The notes under the pieces: model-generated
What the model was told of the DNA's origin: nothing
What the model saw: the letters and a program-made list of their open reading frames with translations, nothing else
Databases searched by the model: none
DNA from: Kaistella carnis
GTDB lineage: Bacteria > Bacteroidota > Bacteroidia > Flavobacteriales > Weeksellaceae
Length of the DNA stretch: 64,000 nt
Direction of reading: 5' to 3'
NCBI RefSeq assembly: GCF_003860585.1
Contig: NZ_CP034159.1
Location: 2,790,001 to 2,854,000, forward strand
Program-made: the position numbers and the translations under genes
Part shown: piece by piece, positions 19,364-30,200 of the stretch
Layout: every line of letters begins with the position of its first letter
How positions within the stretch are numbered: position 1 is the stretch's first letter

Positions 19364-19506
19364 GAAGAGATAAGTATTTAATTTTATCATGATTTAAGGT
19401 GGTCCGCTGGCTTTTTAGAGTGATCATTATTTTAAGTTCCACCCTCATAAAAAGGGATCGGTAAAAACTCTCTTTTGCTTTAGGATGAGGATAGAAATTA
19501 AATCCT

Positions 19507-19514
19507 TATTTTTG
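19507..19514 (+). promoter_or_regulatory. Candidate -7 box for folE
   Basis: TATTTTTG fits TAnnTTTG and lies 18 bp before the folE ATG, which would leave a very short leader; no clear -33 element is at the right distance. Confidence 0.35.
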
Positions 19515-19532
19515 CTTTCATAATAGAAACCT

Positions 19533-20198
19533 ATGAATCAAGATATCGACTTCGATGATGATGTATTTACCGGAAAGGAACACACCCCTTTACGTAAGGA
19601 TGCTTTCGATAAATCTCCGGAAGAAAAAATCGAAATTATTCAAAAACATTTCCATGCAATCATGGAAACTTTAGGCATGGATATGACGGATGATTCTTTA
19701 AAAGATTCTCCAAAAAGAGTGGCGAAGATGTATGTCAATGAAATTTTTGGCGGACTTCTTCCTGAGAATAATCCTCGGATTTCTACTTTTTCCAATAAGT
19801 ACAAATACCGCCAAATGTTGGTAGAAAAAGATATTACAGTTTACTCTTTCTGCGAACATCATTTCTTGCCTATTATTGGGCGAGCGCATGTTGCTTATAT
19901 TTCGAATGGAGAAGTGATCGGACTTTCAAAAATTAACAGAGTCGTAGATTATTATGCTAAACGTCCGCAAGTTCAGGAACGCTTAACCATGCAAATTGTA
20001 GATGCTTTGAAAAAAGCCCTAGGTACCAATGATGTGGCCTGTATCATCGAAGCCAAACATTTGTGCGTGAATTGTCGTGGTATAAAAGATACCGCAAGTT
20101 CTACAACAACCGCCGAGCTCAGCGGGCTTTTCAGAACAAATGCAATTACCCGTCAGGAGTTTCTGCATTATGTAGGAAATCGTTCGAGTCTGGATTAA
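19533..20198 (+). CDS. folE: GTP cyclohydrolase I
   Basis: 221 residues. The enzyme opens the GTP ring to make 7,8-dihydroneopterin triphosphate, first step of tetrahydrofolate (and sometimes queuosine) synthesis. Zinc ligands are visible in 'FCEHHFLPIIGRAHVAY' (Cys and His) and in 'EAKHLCVNCRGIKD' (second Cys); 'STTTAELSGLFR' is the usual substrate-side loop. The acidic N-terminal extension of about 30 residues is typical of Bacteroidota versions. cysS follows about 105 bp downstream with a small heptad repeat between. Confidence 0.95.
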   Translation: MNQDIDFDDDVFTGKEHTPLRKDAFDKSPEEKIEIIQKHFHAIMETLGMDMTDDSLKDSPKRVAKMYVNEIFGGLLPENNPRISTFSNKYKYRQMLVEKDITVYSFCEHHFLPIIGRAHVAYISNGEVIGLSKINRVVDYYAKRPQVQERLTMQIVDALKKALGTNDVACIIEAKHLCVNCRGIKDTASSTTTAELSGLFRTNAITRQEFLHYVGNRSSLD

Positions 20199-20281
20199 TT
20201 ATTAATTAGATGTTAGACGATAGAATTTAGGTGCTGGACTGAAAATAATTTTTTTAGTTTTAAGTATTTTTTTAACTATTG

Positions 20282-20302
20282 TGAACTCTCAACTCTCAAG
20301 CA
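20282..20302 (+). repeat. Short 7-bp-period repeat before cysS
   Basis: Three imperfect units of seven bases related to CTCAACT sit immediately before the cysS ATG. Same period as the larger arrays at 53543, 58491 and 59647. Confidence 0.45.
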
Positions 20303-20303
20303 A

Positions 20304-21770
20304 ATGCAACTAAAAATATATAACTCCCTTTCGGGCGAAAAAGAAACCTTCACTCCAATTCATGATAATAATGTGGGGATGTATGTTTGTGGTCCAACTG
20401 TTTACAGCAATGTTCATTTGGGAAATGTCCGAACTTTTATGTCTTTTGATTTTATTTACCGTTCACTGGTTCATTTGGGATACAAAGTTCGTTATGTACG
20501 AAATATTACCGATGCAGGACATTTAACGGACGACGGAGATGTAAATAATGACCGTTTCGTAAAGCAATCCCGTTTAGAAAAACTGGAGCCGATGGAAATT
20601 GTACAGAAATATACCGTCGATTTTCATAAAGTCTTGGAGGTATTTAATCTACTTCCACCTACAATTGAACCTACCGCTACGGGACATATCTTAGAGCAGA
20701 TTGAACTGACTCAAAAATTAATAGATAAAGGATTCGCTTATGAAAGTAATGGTTCTGTATACTTCGATGTTTTAGAATACAACAGTAGAGGCCTAAACTA
20801 CGGTGAACTTTCCCGTAGAAATATTGAAGAGCTTTTTGCAAATACCCGCGATTTAGATGGTCAGAGTGAGAAAAAAAATCCTCAGGATTTTGCCCTTTGG
20901 AAAGCCGCTTCTCCTGCACATATTATGCGCTGGAATTCTCCTTGGGGAGAAGGTTTCCCAGGTTGGCATTTAGAGTGTACTGCAATGTCAACGAAATACC
21001 TCGGTGAAAAATTTGATATTCACGGCGGTGGAATGGATTTGAAATTTCCGCACCACGAATGTGAAGTTGCCCAAGGAAAAGCTTGTAATGGAGTGGAACC
21101 TGTAAATTACTGGATGCACGCCAATATGTTGACCATGAATGGACAGCGCATGAGTAAATCAACCGGGAATTATATTTTGCCTATGGAACTTGTTTCCGGA
21201 AACAATGATTTCTTTGAAAAACCTTTTCATCCAACCATTGTGCGTTTCAACTTTATGCAGGCGCATTACCGAAGTGTTTTAGATATTTCTAATGAAGCGA
21301 TGGTGGCGAGTGAAAAAGGATTTCAACGTTTGATGGAAGCTATGAAAGTCCTTTCAAATGATAATTTCCCGACTGCTGAAGTGTCAGGTTTTGATTTAAA
21401 AGCGTGGAAAGAAAAATGTTATGCTGCTTTAACCGACGATTTCAATTCTCCAATTTTAATTGCCCATCTTTTTGAAGCAGTCAATTTCATCTTTAAATTG
21501 AAGGATGGAAAAGAGACCATCATAGAAAACGATTTACAGGAACTGAAAAAATTGATGAGTGATTTCGTTTTTGATGTTTTAGGCTTACAGAATATTGAGG
21601 AAAACAATAATGCGAAGTTAGACCAGACATTACAGGTCTTAATCGACTTGCGAAATCAAGCCCGTAAATCCAAGAACTTTGATCTTTCCGACCAAATCCG
21701 CGACCGTTTGCTTGCTGAAGGAATTGAGTTGAAAGACGGAAGAGAAGGCACGAGTTATTCGATTTCTTAA
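20304..21770 (+). CDS. cysS: Cysteinyl-tRNA synthetase
   Basis: 488-residue class I aminoacyl-tRNA synthetase charging tRNA-Cys. The HIGH-type motif is HLGN (residues 38-41) after '[12 protein letters not shown]', whose Cys is a zinc ligand; further zinc ligands are in '[10 protein letters not shown]' and '[12 protein letters not shown]'. The KMSKS motif is '[10 protein letters not shown]' near residue 283. The C-terminal helical DALR-type region ends in '[18 protein letters not shown]'. Length and motifs are complete. Confidence 0.97.
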   Translation: MQLKIYNSLSGEKETFTPIHDNNVGMYVCGPTVYSNVHLGNVRTFMSFDFIYRSLVHLGYKVRYVRNITDAGHLTDDGDVNNDRFVKQSRLEKLEPMEIVQKYTVDFHKVLEVFNLLPPTIEPTATGHILEQIELTQKLIDKGFAYESNGSVYFDVLEYNSRGLNYGELSRRNIEELFANTRDLDGQSEKKNPQDFALWKAASPAHIMRWNSPWGEGFPGWHLECTAMSTKYLGEKFDIHGGGMDLKFPHHECEVAQGKACNGVEPVNYWMHANMLTMNGQRMSKSTGNYILPMELVSGNNDFFEKPFHPTIVRFNFMQAHYRSVLDISNEAMVASEKGFQRLMEAMKVLSNDNFPTAEVSGFDLKAWKEKCYAALTDDFNSPILIAHLFEAVNFIFKLKDGKETIIENDLQELKKLMSDFVFDVLGLQNIEENNNAKLDQTLQVLIDLRNQARKSKNFDLSDQIRDRLLAEGIELKDGREGTSYSIS

Positions 21771-21848
21771 TTTTGGAAGTAATGACACCTGAAGATTATC
21801 TTAAAACATTAAGGTAAAATATAGTTTTACAAAACTTTAAAAGTTTAC

Positions 21849-21886
21849 AACCTTTCTTAATTCTTTTTAAGAAAGGTTTTTTTTAT
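21849..21886 (+). terminator. Terminator after cysS
   Basis: Perfect 12-bp stem AACCTTTCTTAA/TTAAGAAAGGTT (21849-21860, 21867-21878), 6-nt loop, then eight T. Confidence 0.9.
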
Positions 21887-22064
21887 TGCGTTGGAAAAAC
21901 TCCATTATCTTCATTTTTAATGATTTATCGCACGTTTAAAGTTGACCATTGTAACTGAATGATTATGAGGTGTTAAACCATATCAACTAAAATATAAGAA
22001 AAGAGTTTCACTTCAATAATTCATCAAATTTTTCCTAAATTGCGATTCTTAAAGAAAACCTTTT

Positions 22065-24722
22065 ATGAAACTATATCTTAATATCAATTTCCGAACGAAA
22101 GTCGGTGAGAATCTGCAAGTTCGCATATTTGAAGATGGAACAGAAGAGAAAGTTCACGCCTTAAAATATTCCGACAACGGAAACTGGCTGGGGGAAATCG
22201 ATTACTTTTCAAAATCAATTTCTTACAAATATCAGTTGGTGAATAATGCAGGAGGTGTTCTGGACGAAGAGTTTTCTTTACACCAATTAAATTTTCCACA
22301 TAACTACGATGAATTCGTGATTAATGATTTTTGGAATGCCAAAAATTTCCCCGAAAATTATCTCAATAATAAAATTTTAAAAAATAAACTGCGTCATTTT
22401 AAAGCCGATAAAGTTACGGTCTTAAAAAAACATACGCATCTTTTCCGCTTAGAAGCTCCAATCTATCATCCAAACTGGAAAGTCGTGATTCTTGGAAATT
22501 GTGACGCACTTGGAAACTGGCAATATCTAAAAACAGTTCCAATGTCCCAAACTGATTTCGGCATTTGGGAAGCAGCAGTAGAACTTCCACAGAATCAAAT
22601 AATCGAATATAAATACGGATTGTTAAATACGGATTCCGGCGAAGTGTTCGATATTGAATATGGAGAAAATCGCTGGGCATTGCCGAATACTGAAAAGAAC
22701 ATTCTTAAAATTCAGGCGGATCACTTTTTCAAATTTAAGGCGTTTGAAATGTATCACGCTGCCGGAGTTGCCGTTCCGGTTTTTGCTTTACGAACAGCAA
22801 GTGGTTTTGGCGTTGGTGAATTTCCAGACTTAAAGGATCTCGCAGATTGGGCGGCTAAAACGAATCTTTCGGTTTTGCAGATTTTACCCATCAATGATAC
22901 AACCGCTAATTACACCTGGACGGATTCTTATCCTTACGCAGCGATTTCGGTGTACGCTCTTCATCCACAATATTTATCCCTCGAAAATCTGGAATTTCCG
23001 CTACCGAAAAATCTAGTTAAAGAATATACTGCAGAAAAAGAAGCTTTGAACGCTTTAAGTCTGATCGATTATGAACAGATGATTTCCGGAAAGTGGAAGT
23101 ATATTAAAATCATTTTTGACGAGAATAAAGTTGAAATTTTAAAAGACAGAAACTTTAAAAAGTTTATCAAAGAGAATGAAGATTGGTTAATTCCATATTC
23201 TGCTTTTTGTGTGTTGAGAGATAAGTACAAAACGCCCAATTTTAATGATTGGAAAACCCACAAAAAATATATTGCCGGAAAAATCTCGCCTTTCTTTACT
23301 GCCAAAAATAAAGATTACGAAGCCTCAATGTTGCATGCTTGGGTTCAGTATCAACTTCACTTACAGTTAAAAGATGCGATTGATTATACACACAATTTAG
23401 GAATTTCTGTAAAAGGAGATTTGCCGATTGGAATTTACAGGTATTCCGTAGAAGCTTGGGCAGAACCGGAATTATTCGGAATGGATTTTCAGGCTGGAGC
23501 ACCACCGGATCAGTTTACAGATCTTGGACAAAACTGGGAATTTCCAACCTACAATTGGGAAGCGATGAAAGAAGACGGTTACCGTTGGTGGAAAAATCGT
23601 TTTAAAGCATTGGAACAATATTTCGATGCGATGAGAATTGACCATATTCTTGGTTTTTTCAGGATTTGGAGAATGCCGATGAGCGCGACGCAAGGAATTT
23701 TAGGATATTTTTATCCTGCGGTTCCGGTGAGAATGGAGGAGTTTCACGCGAGGAATATTAATTTTGATTATGACAGGTTCTGTAAGCCTTTTATAAATGA
23801 TCAAATTCTTTGGGATTATTTTGGAGAAGAAAGAGATTCCATTCATAACCAGTTTATGAATAATCATTTTGACGGAACTTATACTTTTAAAGAAGAGTTT
23901 GATACCCAAAGAAAGTTGACCGATTATTTCAAGACCAACTCTTACGGTTGGGCAGAAGAGCGACTTATTGCTCTTGCCGCAAATGTTCTTTTCTTGCAGG
24001 AGCAAGTGAATGAAGAGGAGTTTGTGTATCATCCCCGATTTAATATTGAGAAAACCGATTCTTATAAATACCTGAACATTGACGAAAAAAGAAAGCTTTC
24101 GGAACTTTATGTAGACTATTTCTTTAAACGTCAGGATGGCTTATGGTATGAAAAAGCCATGGAAAAACTTCCGGTGATTTTAAATGCAACGGATATGTTA
24201 ATTTGCGGCGAAGATTTAGGTTTGGTGCCGGAATCGGTGCCACAGGTGATGGATCGTCTAGGAATTACGGCCTTGAAAGTTCAGCGAATGCCATCTGATG
24301 ATATTCCATGGTACAATCCAAAACATGCGGGATATATGAATGTGGTTACCGCAAGTTCTCATGACAGCTCCACTTTGCGACAGTGGTGGCATGAAGACCG
24401 AAGCCTCACGCAGAAATATTTTCATAAACAGTTGGGGCAGTACGGAACAGCGCCTTGGAATTTAGAACCGCAGTTGGCAGAGATGATCATGAAACAGCAT
24501 CTTTACAATGAAGCGATGTTGGCTATTTTCCCTATTCAGGAGTTTTTGGCGACAGATCAGGCGCTGAGCAATCCGAATATGGATGAAGAACGAATTAATA
24601 ATCCCGCTGTATTTCCACATTATTGGCGATATAAAATGCATCTTAATTTAGAAGAATTAAAGAATAAAGAAGAATTTAATAACAAAATTGCGGGTTGGGT
24701 TTCCGATGCGAATAGAAATTAA
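22065..24722 (+). CDS. malQ: 4-alpha-glucanotransferase (GH77) with two N-terminal CBM20-like domains
   Basis: 885 residues. Two starch-binding CBM20-like domains occupy roughly residues 1-85 and 115-215 (the second with 'VVILGNCDALGNWQ' and 'IIEYKYGLL'). The rest is a GH77 amylomaltase/DPE2-like barrel: the nucleophile Asp in 'MRIDHILGFFRIW' (near 526), the acid/base Glu in 'ICGEDLGLVPESVP' (near 715) and the third Asp in 'SSHDSSTLRQWW'. It disproportionates malto-oligosaccharides, releasing glucose. The long insert between the barrel start and the nucleophile is usual for the DPE2 type. No neighbouring glycogen genes are in the window. Confidence 0.93.
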   Translation: MKLYLNINFRTKVGENLQVRIFEDGTEEKVHALKYSDNGNWLGEIDYFSKSISYKYQLVNNAGGVLDEEFSLHQLNFPHNYDEFVINDFWNAKNFPENYLNNKILKNKLRHFKADKVTVLKKHTHLFRLEAPIYHPNWKVVILGNCDALGNWQYLKTVPMSQTDFGIWEAAVELPQNQIIEYKYGLLNTDSGEVFDIEYGENRWALPNTEKNILKIQADHFFKFKAFEMYHAAGVAVPVFALRTASGFGVGEFPDLKDLADWAAKTNLSVLQILPINDTTANYTWTDSYPYAAISVYALHPQYLSLENLEFPLPKNLVKEYTAEKEALNALSLIDYEQMISGKWKYIKIIFDENKVEILKDRNFKKFIKENEDWLIPYSAFCVLRDKYKTPNFNDWKTHKKYIAGKISPFFTAKNKDYEASMLHAWVQYQLHLQLKDAIDYTHNLGISVKGDLPIGIYRYSVEAWAEPELFGMDFQAGAPPDQFTDLGQNWEFPTYNWEAMKEDGYRWWKNRFKALEQYFDAMRIDHILGFFRIWRMPMSATQGILGYFYPAVPVRMEEFHARNINFDYDRFCKPFINDQILWDYFGEERDSIHNQFMNNHFDGTYTFKEEFDTQRKLTDYFKTNSYGWAEERLIALAANVLFLQEQVNEEEFVYHPRFNIEKTDSYKYLNIDEKRKLSELYVDYFFKRQDGLWYEKAMEKLPVILNATDMLICGEDLGLVPESVPQVMDRLGITALKVQRMPSDDIPWYNPKHAGYMNVVTASSHDSSTLRQWWHEDRSLTQKYFHKQLGQYGTAPWNLEPQLAEMIMKQHLYNEAMLAIFPIQEFLATDQALSNPNMDEERINNPAVFPHYWRYKMHLNLEELKNKEEFNNKIAGWVSDANRN

Positions 24723-24791
24723 ACTAAAATTTTTCGAGATAGGATATGATTGATAGCTTTTAATTTAAAAATTTGATTATCAATGTATTAG

Positions 24792-24832
24792 CAGAAGTTA
24801 AAGCGTTTCGTTTTAACTTCTGTTTGTTTTTA
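24792..24832 (+). terminator. Terminator after malQ
   Basis: Long stem CAGAAGTTAAAGCG with its complement (24792-24805 and 24809-24822, one G-U pair), loop TTT, followed by a T-rich tract. Confidence 0.85.
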
Positions 24833-24955
24833 TAATCCAAAGAACAGTGATGATGAAAACAGTAAGGTAATTTAAAGTAAACTCCTAATTTAGATTAAAA
24901 TTTTGGCACGTTATTTTATTATTAATTTATTAATTAATTAAAAAGTCAATTTGAA

Positions 24956-25918
24956 ATGAAAAAAATACTACTTGGTTTATCAGTGTTTTTAATGACATTG
25001 GTTTCCGCCCAGAATTATCCGGATTACTATCCTACAAACGGATATGAAAACAACGGTAATTATGGTGACTATGATGACGAATATTATTTTCCGGATGATT
25101 ATTACTATGAATATCCAGAAGACTATTACGCCAATGATTTGTACACTAATTATTACAATGATTATCGCCAAAGTATTGTCGATGTAAACTGGAATCGATT
25201 TTTTTCGATGCAAAGACTTTCACCGTGGCAGGTTCATCAGATCAGAATGCTGAACAACAGCTATCCTTCCTATGCTGCATGGAATTCTGTTTACAGATAT
25301 AATCCCGACCGCTGGTATTACGACAGATTCTATGCTTTGCAAAGAATATTGGGACCAACTGTTTTCGTAGTGTTCCAGAATAACTACTATAATGGATACA
25401 ATCCGGTAATTTACTATCAGAATTATAACAGAAGACATTATGCCAGAAATGTGTATGTGGTGCCAAGATACCGAAACATCAACGTCAATGTGTATAAGGT
25501 GAATAAAACACAGTTTCAGCAAAGTAATCCCAGAAATAATATTGGTTTTCAACAAACTCCAAGAACGGGACAAACTGCAACCATCGGGAATACAAGAAAC
25601 AATAGATTCAGAAATGATAATGTAACTCAAGGAAGCGGAATTCGAAATAATTCCATAAAAGCGGAAACAGTTGCGCCACGAACTAACAATACACGACCAG
25701 AACAGTCTGGATTTAGGAATAGCAGCATCAGAAGAGAAGCACAAGCTCCGTCAAATAACGGAAATATAAGAAACAATTCCACCTTGCAAAGTGGTTCCCG
25801 TAACACGGCTCCTAAAAAAGTGGAAAGCAATTCCGGAAAAAGAAATGATACCAATTCCGGCTCAAGAACCCCAAGTTCTAACTCAAGAAACTCGGGATTA
25901 AGGTTTACCTCCCGATAA
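24956..25918 (+). CDS. Secreted Tyr/Asn-rich protein of unknown function
   Basis: 320 residues. A signal peptide (MKKILLGLSVFLMTLVSAQ) precedes an extremely Tyr/Asp-rich segment (residues 20-72), a middle region with conserved-looking 'LSPWQVHQIRMLNNSYPSY' and 'WYYDRFYALQRILGP' (80-140), and a basic, low-complexity tail rich in Arg, Asn, Ser (190-320). In the tail, residues 227-250 and 251-270 are imperfect repeats of each other (SG-x-RN-x-SI). Composition suggests an extracellular or periplasmic structural or surface-binding protein. I do not recognise a family. It is monocistronic, ending at the hairpin at 25947. Confidence 0.75.
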   Translation: MKKILLGLSVFLMTLVSAQNYPDYYPTNGYENNGNYGDYDDEYYFPDDYYYEYPEDYYANDLYTNYYNDYRQSIVDVNWNRFFSMQRLSPWQVHQIRMLNNSYPSYAAWNSVYRYNPDRWYYDRFYALQRILGPTVFVVFQNNYYNGYNPVIYYQNYNRRHYARNVYVVPRYRNINVNVYKVNKTQFQQSNPRNNIGFQQTPRTGQTATIGNTRNNRFRNDNVTQGSGIRNNSIKAETVAPRTNNTRPEQSGFRNSSIRREAQAPSNNGNIRNNSTLQSGSRNTAPKKVESNSGKRNDTNSGSRTPSSNSRNSGLRFTSR

Positions 25919-25946
25919 TTTTAGATTTTAATGTTTATAATGATGG

Positions 25947-25977
25947 AGAGCAGTTTTGAAAAGAAACTGCTCTTTTT
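25947..25977 (+). terminator. Terminator after Tyr/Asn-rich gene
   Basis: Perfect 10-bp stem AGAGCAGTTT/AAACTGCTCT (25947-25956, 25964-25973), then T run. Confidence 0.88.
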
Positions 25978-26177
25978 AATAAAGTAAAAATTTCTTGAAT
26001 TTTAAATAAAGGTCTTTTAAGAATCTTTTATTTTTAATAAGGCATTATTTTTATAAATAGAATGTTTTAATTAATAGGAAAATAATTAATTAACAAACAT
26101 TTATGATTTTAGACTTTAACCATTAAAACGATTAAGTATCAAAAGACAAATAACAACGAATATATAAATAATATAAA

Positions 26178-26591
26178 ATGAAAAAATTAATTTTAAGTGC
26201 AGCATTTGTTGCCGTAGGAACTTTCGCAATGGCTCAGCAAACTACTAACATACAAAAAATGGATCCGGCAAAGATGGAACAGAAAAGAGCAGATCATTTG
26301 AAAAAAATGAAAGCCGATTTGGATCTCTCAGATGCACAGGTAAAGCAAATTATGACCTTGCAGGAAGCAAGAATGACTGAAAGAAAACAAAATGCTCCAC
26401 AAATTCAGGCGGAAAGAAAAGCCAAAATGGAGGAAATGAAAGCTAGAAGAATGCAGAATGAAGCTGAAATGAAGAAAATTCTGACGCCGGCACAATATCA
26501 AAAATGGGAAGCGAGTAAACAGCAAAAAATGCACAGAAAAGGAACGACGATGAAAGGTAAACAAATGATGAAAGTGCAAGCGGCAAAATGA
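26178..26591 (+). CDS. Spy/CpxP-like LTxxQ periplasmic protein
   Basis: 137 residues with a signal peptide (MKKLILSAAFVAVGTFAMAQ). The mature part is almost wholly helical and highly charged (Lys, Glu, Met), with two LTxxQ-like motifs: 'LDLSDAQVKQIMTLQ' and 'KILTPAQYQKWEASKQ'. This is the pattern of Spy/CpxP-related proteins, periplasmic chaperones or sensors of envelope and metal stress. High Met content may indicate metal contact, but that is inference. Own transcription unit, ended at 26619. Confidence 0.7.
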   Translation: MKKLILSAAFVAVGTFAMAQQTTNIQKMDPAKMEQKRADHLKKMKADLDLSDAQVKQIMTLQEARMTERKQNAPQIQAERKAKMEEMKARRMQNEAEMKKILTPAQYQKWEASKQQKMHRKGTTMKGKQMMKVQAAK

Positions 26592-26618
26592 TAGTTCATA
26601 ATTTTATTTTTTAATGTG

Positions 26619-26643
26619 AAGCGGAATTTAGTTCCGCTTTTTA
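26619..26643 (+). terminator. Terminator after Spy-like gene
   Basis: Perfect stem AAGCGGAA/TTCCGCTT (26619-26626, 26632-26639), 5-nt loop, T run. Confidence 0.85.
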
Positions 26644-26659
26644 TATGTTAGATTTTTGC

Positions 26660-26667
26660 TATATTTG
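26660..26667 (+). promoter_or_regulatory. Ferritin promoter -7 box
   Basis: TATATTTG fits TAnnTTTG 20 bp before the ATG at 26687. It lies inside the longest possible ORF (from 26645), which argues that translation starts at 26687. Confidence 0.55.
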
Positions 26668-26686
26668 TTTTAAACAGAATAAAAAA

Positions 26687-27190
26687 ATGATCAGTACGAA
26701 AATAGCAGAATTGCTTAATGAACAAATTACCAACGAACAGTTTGCCGCACAATATTATCTTTCTATGTCCGCCTGGTTTTCTGCGCGTGATTTAGATGGA
26801 ATTGCCAATTATTTCCGGGTTCAGAGTAAAGAGGAATTAATGCATGCCGATAAAATGTTTGACTATTTAAATGATGTAGGAGCACAAATTAGAATCGGTG
26901 CTATTCCACAGCCTCCTTATGAATTTACCGACGCTATTTCAATATTTGAAAAGGCCTTGGCTCACGAAAAAATTGTAACGAAAAGTATTTTTAATATTCT
27001 TAAAAATGCGAATGATGAAGGTGATTTCGCAACGGTCTCATTCCTTCAGTGGTTTGTGACGGAGCAGGTAGAAGAAGAAGCAAGCGCCTCCCAACTGGTG
27101 ACCAAGATAAAAATGGTTTCCGAAAATCCTTCCGCCTTATATCTTTTCGATCAGGAGTTAAGTCAGCGTGTATTCAATGCTACTGTGTGA
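26687..27190 (+). CDS. Ferritin (non-heme)
   Basis: 167 residues of the bacterial FtnA type. The four-helix ferroxidase site is seen as 'LLNEQITNEQFAAQYYLSMSAWFSARDLDG', 'RVQSKEELMHADKMFDYLND' (the ExxH) and the later 'FLQWFVTEQVEEEASA'. It oxidises and stores iron in a 24-subunit cytoplasmic shell. Start placed at the ATG at 26687 because MISTKIAELL matches ferritin N-termini and a promoter box sits just upstream. It converges with the helicase-nuclease gene on a shared bidirectional terminator. Confidence 0.95.
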   Translation: MISTKIAELLNEQITNEQFAAQYYLSMSAWFSARDLDGIANYFRVQSKEELMHADKMFDYLNDVGAQIRIGAIPQPPYEFTDAISIFEKALAHEKIVTKSIFNILKNANDEGDFATVSFLQWFVTEQVEEEASASQLVTKIKMVSENPSALYLFDQELSQRVFNATV

Positions 27191-27210
27191 AACCTTTAAA
27201 TCAAAAATTA

Positions 27211-27244
27211 AAAACCTGTCTCATTCTCGAGACAGGTTTTTTTT
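27211..27244. terminator. Bidirectional terminator between ferritin and helicase-nuclease genes
   Basis: Perfect 12-bp stem AAAACCTGTCTC/GAGACAGGTTTT (27211-27222, 27229-27240) with A and T tracts on both sides, so it works in either direction. Confidence 0.9.
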
Positions 27245-30200
27245 AGACATACAGAATTTGCGTTTCAATCACTTTTTTGCCCAGTTTTTCTAAGATCGAT
27301 TGATATTCATCGAGTTGTAATTGATGTTTTTCTTTTACGTCACCCGTTTTAAAATCAATTATAATCATTCCTTCCGAAGTTTCTATCAATCGATCTGGGC
27401 GATAAATTGATGAGGTTTCATTTTCTGAAATCATAATGTCTTTTTCATTGATGACGACTTGATTCTCCTGAAAATATTTTGAGTAAGATTCATTATTAAT
27501 GATATTAAATATTCTCTCCCCGATTTCCAGTTTTTCCTCTACGGTAATCGTTCCTTCCAATAAATATCTTTCCAGGACTTTGTTCACATCTTTGGCGCTG
27601 TTGATCTGCGCTAAAATCTCATGGGTGAAAATTCCGATCCGCACTTTTTCAACTCGGTTCTGATAATTTTTTGAAGGAGTTGCAATTTTAATCGCATCCG
27701 GATTTTTAGTCTTTTCAGAACTGAATTCGATCGGTTTTGTAGTAAATTCAGTCTTCTTTTTCTTGTTTTGCTTTTTTAAATGTTCTTCATCTACTTCGTA
27801 CAGATCGAAGGAAATTGATTCCTCAGTATTTTCATCGGGCGGAATTTTATCTTCCAGAAAATGAATAATATCTAAGTGATTGCTGGTTTTATTTGGTCTT
27901 TCAATATAAAAGAAAAGCTGTTCTGCGGCGCGTGTTGTTGCAACATATTGTAAACAGAAATCATCAATTTTTTCCTGATACGTATTTTCCTGATTAAATT
28001 TTGAGATGTCTTCATCGTACGTTTCCAAATTGCTTTTAAAGTATTCTACGTTGACCGAGTTAAGTTGATTTTCCGTATGGGTCTCGAACCAATAACTGCT
28101 TTTTTTCGGCTTAGCAGAATTTTTCATAGGCAAAAGAACTACGGGGAATTCCAGGCCTTTGGATTTATGAATGGTCATAACCTGCACTGCATCAATGTTT
28201 TCTGAGGCTTTAATTGTTGTGGTATTCGCTTCTTCTTCCCAGTATTTCAAAAACTCTTTTAAAGTGGAACCCGCATTTTGAGAATAGGCATACATCATTT
28301 CAAGATAATTAAAGAGAAAGTCGGTTTCTTTGCCTTTAACTGAAAATTCATGTAAGAAATGTTCGATGAAATTGTAAAGATTCAGTTGTAACAAATTTTC
28401 TGACTGAAGCTGCAAACCATACTTTTCGCCAATAAAATCCTGCATTTTTGATTTTTCTTTTAAAGCTAAGATCTCCATAATTTCACGGCTGAAATCATCC
28501 ATCGTAATCCTACCTAAAACCTTCAAATAGTAAAGCATTTTAACGGCGAACTGAAAGTTATTCGGATTTTCTTCCCACTTCAAAAATTCAGTAAGCGCCA
28601 ATAATGTCACGGATAGATTCAATGTTAAGCCTGATTCTGAGATGGTTTTAATGAAAACTTCTTCACCATTATATTTTACCTTTAAATTACCGAGCAACTG
28701 TGAAAAACTGAAAATATCGAAATTCCCACGACACAGAATCGTTATATCGGAAAATCGAAATCCCTGTGCCAGACAAGTTTCAATATCATCACGCATTTTT
28801 TCAGCTACGCTTTCATAATATTGGCTTTTAGTTTTCGTGTTTTCTAAAAGATTAATACGCACGCGGCCTTGCAACTCTGATTTAGCAATCTGCTGTGAGC
28901 CTTTTCCGAAGATTTCCTGATGCTCCAGTTCCGTGAACTGCGACATATATTGATAGAGCTGATTATTGAAATCAACGATGTTTTTTGCACTTCGAAAATT
29001 ATTTTCCAGATTTTCCGAGGTTGCAAAAACGGGTGACTTTTCTTTTTTATTAATGATATCCAGCATTAACTGTGAATCTCCGCCCCGAAAACGATAGATG
29101 CTCTGTTTTGGATCTCCCACCAAAGTGAAACTCATGTTCTCTTGTGAAACCGCATGATCACGCAAGGGAAGGAAGTTTTGCCATTGCAGGGAAGAGGTAT
29201 CCTGAAATTCATCAAAGAAATAATGGCTGAATTTGGTCCCAATTTTCTCATAAATGAAAGCTGTCGGCTCTTCCCGCAGGTTTTCATGAATCATGATATT
29301 GAATTTTGAGAGCAGAACCAAATCGTTTTCTTTCTCGATCTCCGCTAATTGATCCTGTATGTCTTTATTTACTTTTAAGGGAAGAATGGCGTGGAGGATT
29401 TTTTGTTTTTTCTCTGATTCTACGTAATTTAAAATAATTTTTTTCCTTTGATCTATTAAAAACTCCAGGATTTCTAAAATATCGGAGTGGCGACTTTTTC
29501 CTTTTACCGAGGATCCTTTTAGGATTTTCTCAATTTTGCCATCTTCTTCGGCTTTGCTATCTGAGAGTTTTGGCGACTGATTCTTTAAAAATTTCTCAAA
29601 AAAACCGCCTATTCCGCTTGCGCCATTAGCAAAATCTGCGATTTCAAGGTTTTTCTCTTTGAGCAAATTCAGAACCTCTTTGGCTATTTTTATGGAATCT
29701 TCTTTTAAGTTTTTAATTTCTTCCCGAAGTTTCTTTTTCAGATTTTCATAAATCTCCCAATCAAAATCTTTGTTTTCATTCAGTCGAAAATAATGCTTAT
29801 CCTGAACATATTCTTTAGCAGAATTATACAGTGTTTTATTAAGATCAATACGCTCATTATTATCCAAAGTGTAATTTACAAAATCCATGAAGGCTTCCGA
29901 AATTTTATTTTCTTCGCCAATACTTTCCAGCATTTTATCAACAGCTTCTATAAGGAAAGGTTCTGCATTAATTTCTAAATTAAAATTTTGTGCTAATCCT
30001 AATTCCTGAGAAAAACTCCGAACAAGTTTCGAATTAAATTTGTCGATGGTCCCAATATTCAAAGTAGAGTAGTGATGCAGTACATAATCCAACATTTTCT
30101 TGGATCGGTTATGAAGTTCATCTAAAGAAATGGAAGCACCTTCATTTTTAAGTTTTTCCTGAATATTGATGAGGTCTTGATTGTTTTTATACGTAGGAAG

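Noticed and set aside
21771..21820. Tiny frame starting MTPEDYLKTL after cysS
   Set aside because: Only about 11 codons before a stop; could be a remnant of a gene start but there is nothing to confirm it.
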